Shown: one piece after another, positions 1 through 6,051 of the stretch
How positions within the stretch are numbered: position 1 is the stretch's first letter
Layout of the letters: every line of letters begins with the position of its first letter
The notes under the pieces: generated by a model
What the model was told of the DNA's origin: nothing
Database searches by the model: none
The model's input: only the letters and a program-made list of their open reading frames with translations
Assembly (NCBI GenBank): GCA_002309155.1
Contig: DBXB01000049.1
Location: 1-9,285 of the forward strand
Reading direction: 5' to 3'
From: Bacteroidales bacterium UBA1223
Lineage (GTDB): Bacteria; Bacteroidota; Bacteroidia; Bacteroidales; P3
Length of the DNA: 9,285 nucleotides
Program-made: the position numbers and the translations under genes

Positions 1-1152
1 ATGCGCAACTACTTCAACGAGCAGGGCTACCTCGAGGTCGACACCCCAGTGCTGCAGAGCATCCCGGGCGGCGCCGCCGCACGTCCTTTCGTGACTCACC
101 ATAACGCCCTCGACATCGACCTTTACCTGCGTATCGCCAACGAACTTTACCTCAAGCGCCTTATCGTGGGAGGATTCCCCGGCGTCTACGAGTTCAGCCG
201 CAACTTCCGCAACGAAGGCATGGACCGCACCCACAACCCCGAGTTCACCGCCATGGAGATCTACGTGCCCTACAAGGACTACAACTGGATGATGACCTTC
301 ACCGAGAACATGCTCGAGCGTATCGCTATGGCTCTCCACGGCGACACCAAGGTCAACGTCTGGGGTAACGAGATAGACTTCAAGCCTCCCTTCCGCCGCG
401 CCCCGATGTGCGAGCTCATCAAAGAGAAGACTGGCTACGATGTCGCCAACATGGACGAGGATCAGCTCCGCGAGGCCTGCAAAACCCTCGGCATCGAGAC
501 CGACCAGACCATGGGCAAGGGCAAGCTCATCGACGCCATCTTTGGCGAGAAATGCGAAGGCTCTCTTATCCAGCCCACCTTCGTCACCGACTATCCCATC
601 GAGATGTCGCCTCTCTGCAAACGCCACCGCAACAACCCCGAGCTCACCGAACGCTTCGAGCTCTTCGTCTGTGGCAAGGAACTTGCCAACGCCTATAGCG
701 AGCTTAACGACCCCATCGACCAGCTGGGCCGTTTCCAGGAGCAGCTTCGTCTCAGCGAGAAAGGCGACGACGAGGCTATGTTCATCGACATGGACTTTGT
801 CCGCGCCCTCGAGTACGGCATGCCTCCAACCTCTGGCATGGGTATCGGCATCGACCGTCTGGTCATGATGATGACCGGAGCACAGAGCATACAGGATGTT
901 CTGCTCTTCCCGCAGATGAAACCCGAGGTCCACGAGAAAACTACCGAGGATGAAGGTTCCGACCTCACCGCCCACGGCGTCGACGAGGCATGGGTCCCTG
1001 TGCTGCAGAAGGCAGGCATCAAGAGCTACGAGGATCTCAAAGCCGCCAACCCCAACAAACTTTTCAACGACCTCGGCGGTCTCCGCAAAAAGATGAAACT
1101 CGACATCCCCGCCCTCAAACGCGAACAGTTCGACGCCTGGCTCAATGATTAA
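1..1152 (+). CDS. lysS: Lysyl-tRNA synthetase, class II (C-terminal 383 residues, 5' end outside window)
   Basis: This enzyme charges tRNA-Lys with lysine in the cytoplasm using ATP. Seen here is the class II catalytic domain. The motif 1 region GYLEVDTPVL is at residues 9-18 of the fragment, motif 2 (FRNEGMDRTHNPEFT) at 69-83, and motif 3 (GMGIGIDRL) at 280-288. The first base happens to be an ATG, but the fragment begins directly at motif 1. The N-terminal anticodon-binding OB-fold domain, which precedes motif 1 in the family, must lie upstream, so this Met is internal. After motif 3 there is an extra tail of about 75 residues (310-383) that bacterial enzymes such as E. coli LysS lack; from memory, Bacteroidales enzymes carry a similar tail. 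The reading frame is intact. The stop overlaps the start of the next gene by 8 bases, which suggests translational coupling. Confidence 0.97.
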   Translation: MRNYFNEQGYLEVDTPVLQSIPGGAAARPFVTHHNALDIDLYLRIANELYLKRLIVGGFPGVYEFSRNFRNEGMDRTHNPEFTAMEIYVPYKDYNWMMTFTENMLERIAMALHGDTKVNVWGNEIDFKPPFRRAPMCELIKEKTGYDVANMDEDQLREACKTLGIETDQTMGKGKLIDAIFGEKCEGSLIQPTFVTDYPIEMSPLCKRHRNNPELTERFELFVCGKELANAYSELNDPIDQLGRFQEQLRLSEKGDDEAMFIDMDFVRALEYGMPPTSGMGIGIDRLVMMMTGAQSIQDVLLFPQMKPEVHEKTTEDEGSDLTAHGVDEAWVPVLQKAGIKSYEDLKAANPNKLFNDLGGLRKKMKLDIPALKREQFDAWLND

Positions 1153-1786
1153 GCAGTTTACCTTCAATCATTTCGGCGTCAACTGTTACGTTGTCTACGA
1201 CGAGGTGTCACATCAGTGCGCCATTGTCGACCCGGGCATGGAGGCAAGTTACGAAGACGCCCAGCTCAATCAGTTCATCAGTCAAAAAGGGCTCACCCCC
1301 ACAGCGATACTGCTCACCCACGCCCATATCGACCATGTCTGCGGACTGCGTCAGTGTTGCGAGCAGTACAACCTCCCCGTCACCATGCATGCTGACGGCA
1401 AGACATTGTTGCGTCAAGCCGAAGCATACGCCGGACTTATGGGTTTCAACACCGGCCGTCTCGACGACCTTGAGACCGTCCATGCTGACGAAGGCACCCT
1501 TCTGCATGTCGGCGACATAGATATCGAATGCCGTTATGTGCCGGGGCATTGTCCGGGAAGTCTCTGCTTCGTCATCCCCTCCGAAGAGGTTGTCATCACT
1601 GGCGACGCCCTGTTCCAGGGAAGCATCGGACGCACCGACCTCCCAGGTGGCGACTACCCGACACTCATCCAGAGCATCCAGCAACGCCTGCTGCCTCTCC
1701 CCGACAATTACCTAGTTCTCCCCGGCCACGGCGAGCACTCCACCATCGGTGACGAAAAGAAATACAACCCGTTTTTGGGAAATTGA
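1145..1786 (+). CDS. Metallo-beta-lactamase-fold hydrolase, glyoxalase II-like
   Basis: This is a cytoplasmic 213-residue metal-dependent hydrolase of the small glyoxalase-II-like branch of the MBL superfamily. The metal-binding motif THAHIDH lies at residues 58-64 (H59, H61, D63, H64). The remaining expected ligands are H135 in VPGHCPGS, D154 in TGDALFQG and H195 in LPGHGEHS. The SIGRTDLPGGD stretch (160-170) is typical of this subgroup. All ligands for a two-metal site are present, so it is probably active. The substrate cannot be told; hydroxyacylglutathione or another thioester is the usual family guess. There is no signal peptide. The ATG overlaps the lysS stop by 8 bases, so the gene is probably translated from the lysS transcript. 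Its TGA stop lies inside the first unit of a 7-bp repeat array, and a strong hairpin follows. Confidence 0.93.
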   Translation: MIKQFTFNHFGVNCYVVYDEVSHQCAIVDPGMEASYEDAQLNQFISQKGLTPTAILLTHAHIDHVCGLRQCCEQYNLPVTMHADGKTLLRQAEAYAGLMGFNTGRLDDLETVHADEGTLLHVGDIDIECRYVPGHCPGSLCFVIPSEEVVITGDALFQGSIGRTDLPGGDYPTLIQSIQQRLLPLPDNYLVLPGHGEHSTIGDEKKYNPFLGN

Positions 1787-1808
1787 AAATTGATAATTGA
1801 TAATTAAT
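1781..1808 (+). repeat. 7-bp tandem repeat, unit AATTGAT
   Basis: Four consecutive 7-mers are present: AATTGAA, AATTGAT, AATTGAT and AATTAAT. The first unit contains the TGA stop (1784-1786) of the MBL-fold hydrolase, so the array begins within the last codons of the gene. It runs directly into the TCTAGA 9-mer array. Confidence 0.8.
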
Positions 1809-1860
1809 TTCTAGAAGCTCTAGAATTTCTAGATTCTCTAGGTTTTCTAGAGCTTCTAGA
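1807..1860. repeat. 9-bp tandem repeat, pattern NNNTCTAGA, six units
   Basis: Six 9-bp units fill exactly 54 bp: ATTTCTAGA, AGCTCTAGA, ATTTCTAGA, TTCTCTAGG, TTTTCTAGA and GCTTCTAGA. The core TCTAGA is itself a palindrome, so the array reads much the same on both strands. It sits between two convergent genes, downstream of both. A second 54-bp array of the same type lies after holA at 5912-5965. Confidence 0.85.
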
Positions 1861-1868
1861 GGTTTTTT
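1810..1868 (+). terminator. Repeat-built hairpin with T-run between convergent genes
   Basis: The 16-base arm TCTAGAAGCTCTAGAA (1810-1825) is exactly complementary to the arm at 1845-1860. The 19-nt loop contains a smaller CTAGA/TCTAG hairpin. Two G residues and six T residues (1863-1868) follow the right arm, so in the plus direction it resembles an intrinsic terminator for lysS and the MBL gene. In the minus direction the hairpin starts 7 bp past the peptidase stop but is followed by an AT-rich tract rather than a clean T-run. Because it is built from TCTAGA repeats, terminator function is an inference from structure only. Confidence 0.55.
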
Positions 1869-2470
1869 CACACCCTCCTTATTCTATCCAGATGGTGGGA
1901 GTAGGTGCCGGTGCGGATGTCGAGGATTCCTGTGGGGTCGAGGGTGGCGCGGTGGACATAGCCGGAGGAATGGATGATGCCTCCATCGCCGTCGGCTATT
2001 CCCACATGGATTATCTTGCCCTCAGGGTTACTGAAAAAGGCCAGATCGCCAGATTTTATCTCGGAGAAGGGCACCGCCACACCACACTGGGCTTGCTGTG
2101 AGGCGTCGCGGGGCAACCGCTTGCCGCAGGCACGGAAGACCACCTGGACAAGTCCGGAGCAGTCGATACCCATAATGGTCCGGCCACCCCATAGATAAGG
2201 AGCGTCGAGATATTGTTCGGCAACAGCAACTGGGTCGCTCTCGTTGCCCATGGGTGGCTCCGGCGGACAATCGTTAGAGAGTCTCAGCTGCTTGTCGCTC
2301 ACCCATCCCTCATAGCCGTCGTAGAGAGACCGCACCTTCAGCCATTCGGGTTGGACGTCGAGAATCTCCACGCCGTCATCCTGAAGCAATTGGTTGACCA
2401 TCTCAGACTTGTGGCTTGGCAGGGCGCGCATGGGCACTGCCGACAAAAAGACTGTTCCGTATTGTTTCAT
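1868..2470 (-). CDS. SH3-like / NlpC/P60 (C40) cysteine peptidase
   Basis: This 200-residue protein is probably a gamma-D-glutamyl-diamino acid endopeptidase acting on peptidoglycan peptides. Residues about 5-65 form a bacterial SH3-like domain, including MRALPSHKSE and GYEGWVSDKQL. The NlpC/P60 domain spans about 80-200, with YLWGG at 92-96. The catalytic Cys104 is in DCSGLV, His155 is in HVGIAD, and a third polar residue, His167, is in IIHSSG, so the catalytic set is complete. No signal peptide is visible at this start. The protein may therefore work in the cytoplasm on recycled murein peptides, as dipeptidyl-peptidase VI of Lysinibacillus does; this is inference. An SD-like AGGA sits 5 nt before the ATG. 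The gene lies 8 bp downstream of the DUF4294 gene, so the two are probably co-transcribed. Confidence 0.92.
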   Translation of the reverse strand: MKQYGTVFLSAVPMRALPSHKSEMVNQLLQDDGVEILDVQPEWLKVRSLYDGYEGWVSDKQLRLSNDCPPEPPMGNESDPVAVAEQYLDAPYLWGGRTIMGIDCSGLVQVVFRACGKRLPRDASQQAQCGVAVPFSEIKSGDLAFFSNPEGKIIHVGIADGDGGIIHSSGYVHRATLDPTGILDIRTGTYSHHLDRIRRV

Positions 2471-2478
2471 AGTAATCC

Positions 2479-3126
2479 TCAGAGTTTGCCAAGTTCCACG
2501 GAACGCACGATGCGTTCCAGAAGGGCGTCGTCTTTGTTGTGCTTGGGATCGTAGCGTTCCTTGAGGTTAAAGCCGAAGAGTCGTGCGAAGGTGTTATAGA
2601 ACGAAGCACGGAATGAACCTCTCAGGTCGGCGACGAGAGTGTAGGAGTTGTTGCCCGTCTCACGGTCGATGAGTTTGAGAAGCACCTTGCCCTGCGAGAA
2701 GGTGAGTCTCTCGAGGTCGTAGGAGAACTCATCGAGCATCTGTTGCTCCACCTGTTTCACATATTCTTTGCGTTTCTTGGCAGGCATGTTCGCCAGTTCA
2801 CCCTCCAGCTCCTGAAGTCTGCGGCGCGCCTCCTTGGCGTAAGGCAGAGTCTTCTTGACGTTGCGTATCAGTTTCTGATTGCGACGTATCTCTTTGTCGG
2901 TAAGGAGAGACCATTTGGTGGAGATGACCACGGGTTTGAGGTGGACCAGAGGGATGGTGTCGCCGTCGAGGATGGAGGCGAAACTCAGCAGGCGGTTCAC
3001 AAGACCCCAGTTCTCCTTGGGCTGTGTCTGATCCTTGTCGGTCCCCACCTGAGCGCGGAGAGTGCCGCAGTGGAGGCACAACAGAAGTAGGAACAAAGAA
3101 ACTATGGAGGTTTTTATTTTATTCAT
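2479..3126 (-). CDS. DUF4294 family protein, secreted
   Basis: This 215-residue protein belongs to DUF4294, a family of unknown function found in Bacteroidota. An N-terminal signal peptide is clear, with charged residues 1-5, a hydrophobic core at about 8-19, and likely cleavage after LRA at residue 25. The protein is therefore probably periplasmic. Cys20 does not sit in a good lipobox. The family-typical stretches are LIRNVKKTLPYAKEA (86-100), LTFSQGKVLLKLIDRETG (141-158) and FYNTFARLFGFNLKERYDP (175-193). The middle (about 95-135) is rich in Lys, Arg and Glu and is probably helical or coiled-coil. It is the first gene of a probable two-gene operon with the NlpC/P60 peptidase, which hints at an envelope role, though no function is established. 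Transcription probably starts from the leftward promoter near 3185-3216. Confidence 0.9.
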   Translation of the reverse strand: MNKIKTSIVSLFLLLLCLHCGTLRAQVGTDKDQTQPKENWGLVNRLLSFASILDGDTIPLVHLKPVVISTKWSLLTDKEIRRNQKLIRNVKKTLPYAKEARRRLQELEGELANMPAKKRKEYVKQVEQQMLDEFSYDLERLTFSQGKVLLKLIDRETGNNSYTLVADLRGSFRASFYNTFARLFGFNLKERYDPKHNKDDALLERIVRSVELGKL

Positions 3127-3151
3127 CGAGTATGTGCTGTTTGGGTAATAT

Positions 3152-3170
3152 AATAACTTAAAAAGTTATT
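3152..3170. repeat. Perfect inverted repeat AATAACTT-AAA-AAGTTATT
   Basis: Arms of 8 bp (3152-3159 and 3163-3170) are separated by AAA and followed by TTTT on the plus strand. The element occupies the place where the -33 box of the rightward promoter should be, and it lies in the leader of the leftward transcript. It could be an operator for a dimeric regulator, an mRNA hairpin, or just a chance AT-rich palindrome. Confidence 0.45.
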
Positions 3171-3176
3171 TTTTCG

Positions 3177-3184
3177 TATCTTTG
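3177..3184 (+). promoter_or_regulatory. Rightward -7 box TATCTTTG (Bacteroidota type)
   Basis: TATCTTTG matches the Bacteroidota consensus TAnnTTTG exactly and is followed by GCA, as in many such promoters. Transcription would start near 3190, leaving a leader of about 50 nt before the acyltransferase ATG at 3242. No good TTTG is present 19-21 bp upstream; that place holds the AATAACTT palindrome. Confidence 0.65.
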
Positions 3185-3216
3185 CAAACGTAAACAAATG
3201 TTAATTTTTTTACAAC
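3185..3216 (-). promoter_or_regulatory. Leftward promoter, -7 TACGTTTG and -33 GTTG
   Basis: On the minus strand, TACGTTTG (3192 down to 3185) fits TAnnTTTG exactly. GTTG (3216 down to 3213) lies 20 bp upstream of it, the expected spacing for the -33 element. This would drive the DUF4294 and NlpC/P60 genes with a leader of about 50 nt. The box directly abuts the rightward -7 box with no gap. Confidence 0.55.
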
Positions 3217-3241
3217 TTTTTGAAAACAAAATCCTTTCTTC

Positions 3242-4618
3242 ATGGCAAAGGCGATACAAGACAATAATTGGCTGTACAATTTCCTCAGTCCGCTGGTCCA
3301 GTTCGGCACCCGATGCCACTACCAGAGTTTTGATGTCCACGGCATAGAGAATCTCCCCACCGACGGTGCGTATATCGTCGCTCCGTGTCACCAGCAGGCA
3401 CTTATGGAGCCCTTGGCGGTACTCAATTTCGCTCCCAAGCCGCCGGTGTTTCTGGCTCGTGCCGACATCTTTGAGAATCCCACGATACGTGCCATCCTCA
3501 CCTTTCTGAAGATTCTGCCTGTCTACCGCATCCGTGACGGACAGAGCAACCTTGCCAAGAACAACGATATCTTCGACCGCAGCCGTGACGTACTCCTCGA
3601 CGGTTTCCCTCTCTGTCTCATGGCTGAGGGGCGTCATAACGACCGTCACCACCTGCTTCCCATGGGCAAGGGCATGTTCCGCATAGCAGGAGAGACCCAG
3701 CTCAAGCTGGGCGACCATCCGCTGTATATAGTTCCTACGGGCATCGACTTTGATGACTATGAGCGTCCCTACAGCAACCTCGTGGTTAATATCGGCAAGC
3801 CTATCCCGGTGCAGCCTTTCATGGAGGATTTCCGCAACAACGAGCCTGTGGCTCTCAACGCTATGCGGGAGAGTCTCACCGCCGCCCTGCTTCCGCTGAT
3901 GCACGACATACGCAACGAAGAGTATTACGACGAGATATACACCCTCTGCAAAGTCCTTAACCGCAAGGTGCGCAAGGAGAAAGGGATGCGCAACACCCCG
4001 TGGAACCGTTTCCTGGTACGTCAGGAGATATCCCACCGTCTCGACAAAGAGGCGGCGGAGGGAGGCGAGAGGTTCCAGACACTCATCGCCAACACCCGCA
4101 AGTATATGGAGCAGTGCCGCAAACTCCGCATTGGGCGGAGGGTCATCCCCGACCATTGGAGTCTGCCGGTCACACTTCTTGCCACGTTGCCTCTCCTGCT
4201 GCTGATAGCCGGAGTGATATGGGTGGCACCGGTGCGGTGGCTGTTTTTCTTCTGGCTCATATGTTATCCCATCCCGCTGATTCCCACACATCTCATCACA
4301 AAAAAAATCATCAAGGACTCGCAGTTCCGCAGTTCGGTGAATTTCGGCATACGCTTCCTGGTCTCCATCCTCTATGTCTTCGTTATCGGCGTAGTCATGG
4401 CCTGTTGCGGTGGGGCATGGATGAGCCGTCTCGCCGACATTGGTGTCTGGTGGGGAGTGATAGCCATCGGCGTGGGACACCTCGGCGCCATCCTTGCCGG
4501 ACCCACCGTCAACTCACTGAAAGCCATCCTCCGCAACCTCCTCTACTGGTGGAAGCGCCTCACCCGACGCAAAGCCATGAAGGAGATAAGGGAGACTTAT
4601 GATTTGTTGATAAGGTGA
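3242..4618 (+). CDS. PlsC-type glycerolipid acyltransferase with C-terminal membrane helices
   Basis: This 458-residue protein resembles 1-acylglycerol-3-phosphate or glycerol-3-phosphate acyltransferases, which transfer fatty acyl groups during phospholipid synthesis at the inner membrane. The acyltransferase domain covers about 25-200. Motif I is CHQQALMEP, with His50 and Glu56, that is H-x5-E rather than the common H-x4-D. Motif II is LPVYRIRDG (92-100), motif III is AEGRHND (128-134), and motif IV is YIVPTGIDF (162-170). A charged, probably helical linker (about 200-300) leads to four likely membrane segments at about 308-328, 332-348, 368-388 and 401-421. The exact substrate is unknown. 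No Shine-Dalgarno is visible, and the start follows a good -7 box. The last codons, TTG ATA AGG TGA, are part of the downstream repeat array, so the C-terminus is encoded partly by repeat. Confidence 0.88.
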   Translation: MAKAIQDNNWLYNFLSPLVQFGTRCHYQSFDVHGIENLPTDGAYIVAPCHQQALMEPLAVLNFAPKPPVFLARADIFENPTIRAILTFLKILPVYRIRDGQSNLAKNNDIFDRSRDVLLDGFPLCLMAEGRHNDRHHLLPMGKGMFRIAGETQLKLGDHPLYIVPTGIDFDDYERPYSNLVVNIGKPIPVQPFMEDFRNNEPVALNAMRESLTAALLPLMHDIRNEEYYDEIYTLCKVLNRKVRKEKGMRNTPWNRFLVRQEISHRLDKEAAEGGERFQTLIANTRKYMEQCRKLRIGRRVIPDHWSLPVTLLATLPLLLLIAGVIWVAPVRWLFFFWLICYPIPLIPTHLITKKIIKDSQFRSSVNFGIRFLVSILYVFVIGVVMACCGGAWMSRLADIGVWWGVIAIGVGHLGAILAGPTVNSLKAILRNLLYWWKRLTRRKAMKEIRETYDLLIR

Positions 4619-4649
4619 TAAGATGTTAAGGTGTTAAGATGTTTAATCG
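4607..4649 (+). repeat. 8-bp tandem repeat, TTGATAAG / GTGTTAAG type, spanning the stop codon
   Basis: Consecutive 8-mers are TTGATAAG, GTGATAAG, ATGTTAAG and GTGTTAAG (4607-4638), then ATG and one TTTAATCG (4642-4649). The acyltransferase TGA stop (4616-4618) lies inside the second unit. The same unit types, GATAAG then TTTAATCG, recur in the same order after the TonB receptor at 8374-8501. Confidence 0.8.
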
Positions 4650-4696
4650 TGACCTGTGACCTGTGACCTGTGACCTGTGACCTGTGACCTGTGACC
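4649..4696 (+). repeat. 7-bp tandem repeat, unit GTGACCT, 6.9 copies
   Basis: Six exact GTGACCT units (4649-4690) are followed by GTGACC and then GG plus six T residues (4697-4704). The copies are identical, which points to recent or ongoing slippage or homogenisation. The unit is not self-complementary. Only a 3-4 bp GACC/GGTT stem could precede the T-run, so this is at best a weak terminator for the acyltransferase gene. Confidence 0.95.
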
Positions 4697-4706
4697 GGTT
4701 TTTTCG

Positions 4707-4748
4707 TTTAATCGAATAATCGAAATCATTTGTCCCTTAACTCCCTTT
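4707..4748 (+). repeat. 42-bp dispersed intergenic module, copy 1
   Basis: The module reads TTTAATCG, AATAATCG, AAATCATT, then TGTCCCTTAACTCCCTTT. It matches 8486-8527 at 40 of 42 positions by eye. It joins the TTTAATCG 8-mers to the C-rich repeat tract and holds the same relative place in both intergenic regions. Confidence 0.85.
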
Positions 4749-4835
4749 AACTCCCTTTAACTCCCCTTAACTTCCCTAACCCTTTTAACCCTTCAAACCT
4801 TTTCAACCCTTTAAACCTTTCAAACCTTTTAACCC
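4734..4835 (+). repeat. C-rich degenerate tandem repeat, TTTAACTCCC / TTTTAACCC type
   Basis: Two exact TTTAACTCCC 10-mers (4746-4755, 4756-4765) are followed by TTAACTTCCC, TAACCC, TTTTAACCC, TTCAAACC, TTTTCAACCC, TTTAAACC, TTTCAAACC and TTTTAACCC. The tract ends about 16 bp before the holA -7 box. On the minus strand it is G-rich; see the finding on quadruplex potential. Confidence 0.85.
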
Positions 4836-4851
4836 TTTACAAAAAAAATCG

Positions 4852-4859
4852 TATTTTTG
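4852..4859 (+). promoter_or_regulatory. -7 box TATTTTTG upstream of holA
   Basis: TATTTTTG matches TAnnTTTG and sits in the context TCG-TATTTTTG, much like the TCG-TATCTTTG box at 3177. It lies 24 bp before the holA ATG, so the leader would be only about 15-20 nt. No clear TTTG is present at the -33 position, which falls in the end of the C-rich repeat. No Shine-Dalgarno precedes the ATG. Confidence 0.55.
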
Positions 4860-4883
4860 TAATCTGTTTTTTAAAGCAAAATA

Positions 4884-5915
4884 ATGGCAGTAACTGAGAA
4901 ACAGCTGATTGCAGACTTGAAAGCGGGTAAATTCCTGCCGGTATACCTGTTGACCGGCGAGGAAAACTATTATATTGACGAGATCTCGGATTATTTTGAG
5001 AACAATATCATAGAACCTGACTTCAGAGACTATGCCCAGACGGTGCTGTACGGCCGTGATGTGGACATGGCTTCGGTGGTGAGTCTCGCCAAAGGATTCC
5101 CCATGATGTCGCCTAACCAACTGATTCTCGTGAAGGAGGCGCAGGATATAGGTATCAACGGCAGGAACAAAGAGTCGGAATGGGAGCCGTTGCTGAAATA
5201 CCTGGAGAACCCCCAGCCCACCACGATACTGGTGTTCTGCTACCGCCACAAGAAGTTGCCCAAGAACGGCAAGGTCTACAAAGCCATAAGCAAGCACGGT
5301 CTGGTATACGAGAAGAACAAGCTGTACGACGATCAGGTGCCGGGTTGGATTGCCAACGTGGTGAAGGACAATGGCTATTCTATCACCGAGAAGGCCGCTG
5401 TGCTGCTTGCCAATTCTTTGGGCAACGACCTTGGCAAGATCTACAACGAACTCTCGAAAATCTTCGTGATTACCGGCAAAGGCACCATAATCAACGAAGA
5501 GATCATAGAGCAGAACATAGGTATCAGCAAAGACTATAACGTCTTCGAGTTGCAGAAAGCCATAGGACGCCGCGACATCGTGCAGTGCAACAAGATTGTG
5601 AACCATTTCGCCGCCAATCCCAAAGACAACCCGATACAGATGATACTGCCACTACTGTATGGCTTCTTCCTGAAGGTGATGCTCTATCACCAGACAGAAG
5701 ACAAGAGTCCCGCGGCTGCCGCCGCGGCGCTGAAGACCAGCCCCTATTTTGTGAGGGACTACCAGGTGGCGGCGGGCAACTACACCCTCGGCAAGTTGGC
5801 GAGTTGCATAGGCTATCTCTATGACGCCGACCTGAGGTCGAAGGGTGTCCGCAACACCGGCACAATAACTGATGGCGAGATATTGAAAGAACTGATATTT
5901 AAGATAACACATTAG
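4884..5915 (+). CDS. holA: DNA polymerase III subunit delta
   Basis: The delta subunit of the clamp loader opens the beta sliding clamp during replication. The protein is 343 residues, the same as E. coli HolA. The N-terminus has the family-typical PVYLLTGEENYYIDE (19-33). The AAA+-like but non-hydrolysing region follows to about residue 210, including LANSLGNDLGKIYNELSKI (175-193). The C-terminal helical collar domain occupies about 215-335. It has its own likely promoter just upstream and looks monocistronic. The TAG stop (5913-5915) lies inside the first, degenerate unit of a 9-bp repeat array (TTAGAGCCA). Nothing is missing from the reading frame. Identification rests on overall sequence style and length, since HolA has few invariant residues. 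Confidence 0.92.
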   Translation: MAVTEKQLIADLKAGKFLPVYLLTGEENYYIDEISDYFENNIIEPDFRDYAQTVLYGRDVDMASVVSLAKGFPMMSPNQLILVKEAQDIGINGRNKESEWEPLLKYLENPQPTTILVFCYRHKKLPKNGKVYKAISKHGLVYEKNKLYDDQVPGWIANVVKDNGYSITEKAAVLLANSLGNDLGKIYNELSKIFVITGKGTIINEEIIEQNIGISKDYNVFELQKAIGRRDIVQCNKIVNHFAANPKDNPIQMILPLLYGFFLKVMLYHQTEDKSPAAAAAALKTSPYFVRDYQVAAGNYTLGKLASCIGYLYDADLRSKGVRNTGTITDGEILKELIFKITH

Positions 5916-5965
5916 AGCCACTAGAACCCCTAGAAGCTCTAGAAAATCTAGAGAGTCTAGAAAAA
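5912..5965 (+). repeat. 9-bp tandem repeat, pattern CTAGANNNN, six units, spanning the holA stop
   Basis: Six 9-mers fill exactly 54 bp: TTAGAGCCA, CTAGAACCC, CTAGAAGCT, CTAGAAAAT, CTAGAGAGT and CTAGAAAAA. The first contains the holA stop. A CTCTAGA/TCTAGAG hairpin with a 3-nt loop (5937-5953) can form, but it is followed by A residues, not T residues, so it is not a normal terminator. It is the same repeat family and the same total length as 1807-1860. Confidence 0.85.
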
Positions 5966-5967
5966 AA

Positions 5968-6048
5968 CCTTTAACCTTTTCAACTTTTTAACCCTTTTAA
6001 CCCTTTCAACCTTTAAAACCTTTAAAACCTTTTCAACCTTTTTAACCT
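5968..6048 (+). repeat. Degenerate 8-10-bp repeat, TTTAACC / TTTTCAACC type
   Basis: About ten units such as TTTAACC, TTTTTAACCC, TTTTAACCC, TTTCAACC, TTTAAAACC (twice), TTTTCAACC and TTTTTAACC run without interruption up to the start codon of the TonB receptor. They belong to the same family as 4734-4835 and 8576-8620, in the same orientation. No exact TAnnTTTG promoter or Shine-Dalgarno is visible in this stretch. Confidence 0.8.
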
Positions 6049-6051
6049 TTG

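Noticed and set aside
1..3. ATG at base 1 as the true lysS start
   Set aside because: The protein would begin at class II motif 1, without the anticodon-binding domain found in the family. The gene surely extends upstream of the window.
3158..4480. Open frame of 440 codons on the minus strand, antisense to the acyltransferase gene
   Set aside because: The plus frame has clear acyltransferase motifs and membrane helices. The antisense translation has no recognisable domain and is the kind of long open frame produced opposite GC-biased third positions.
4649..4704. Intrinsic terminator after the acyltransferase gene
   Set aside because: There is a run of six T residues (4699-4704), but the GTGACCT units are not self-complementary and only a 3-4-bp stem can form.
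4803..5606. Minus-strand open frame opposite holA ending in a repeated Lys-Gly-Leu tail
   Set aside because: The repeated tail is just translation of the TTTAAACC-type intergenic repeat, and the rest is antisense to holA.
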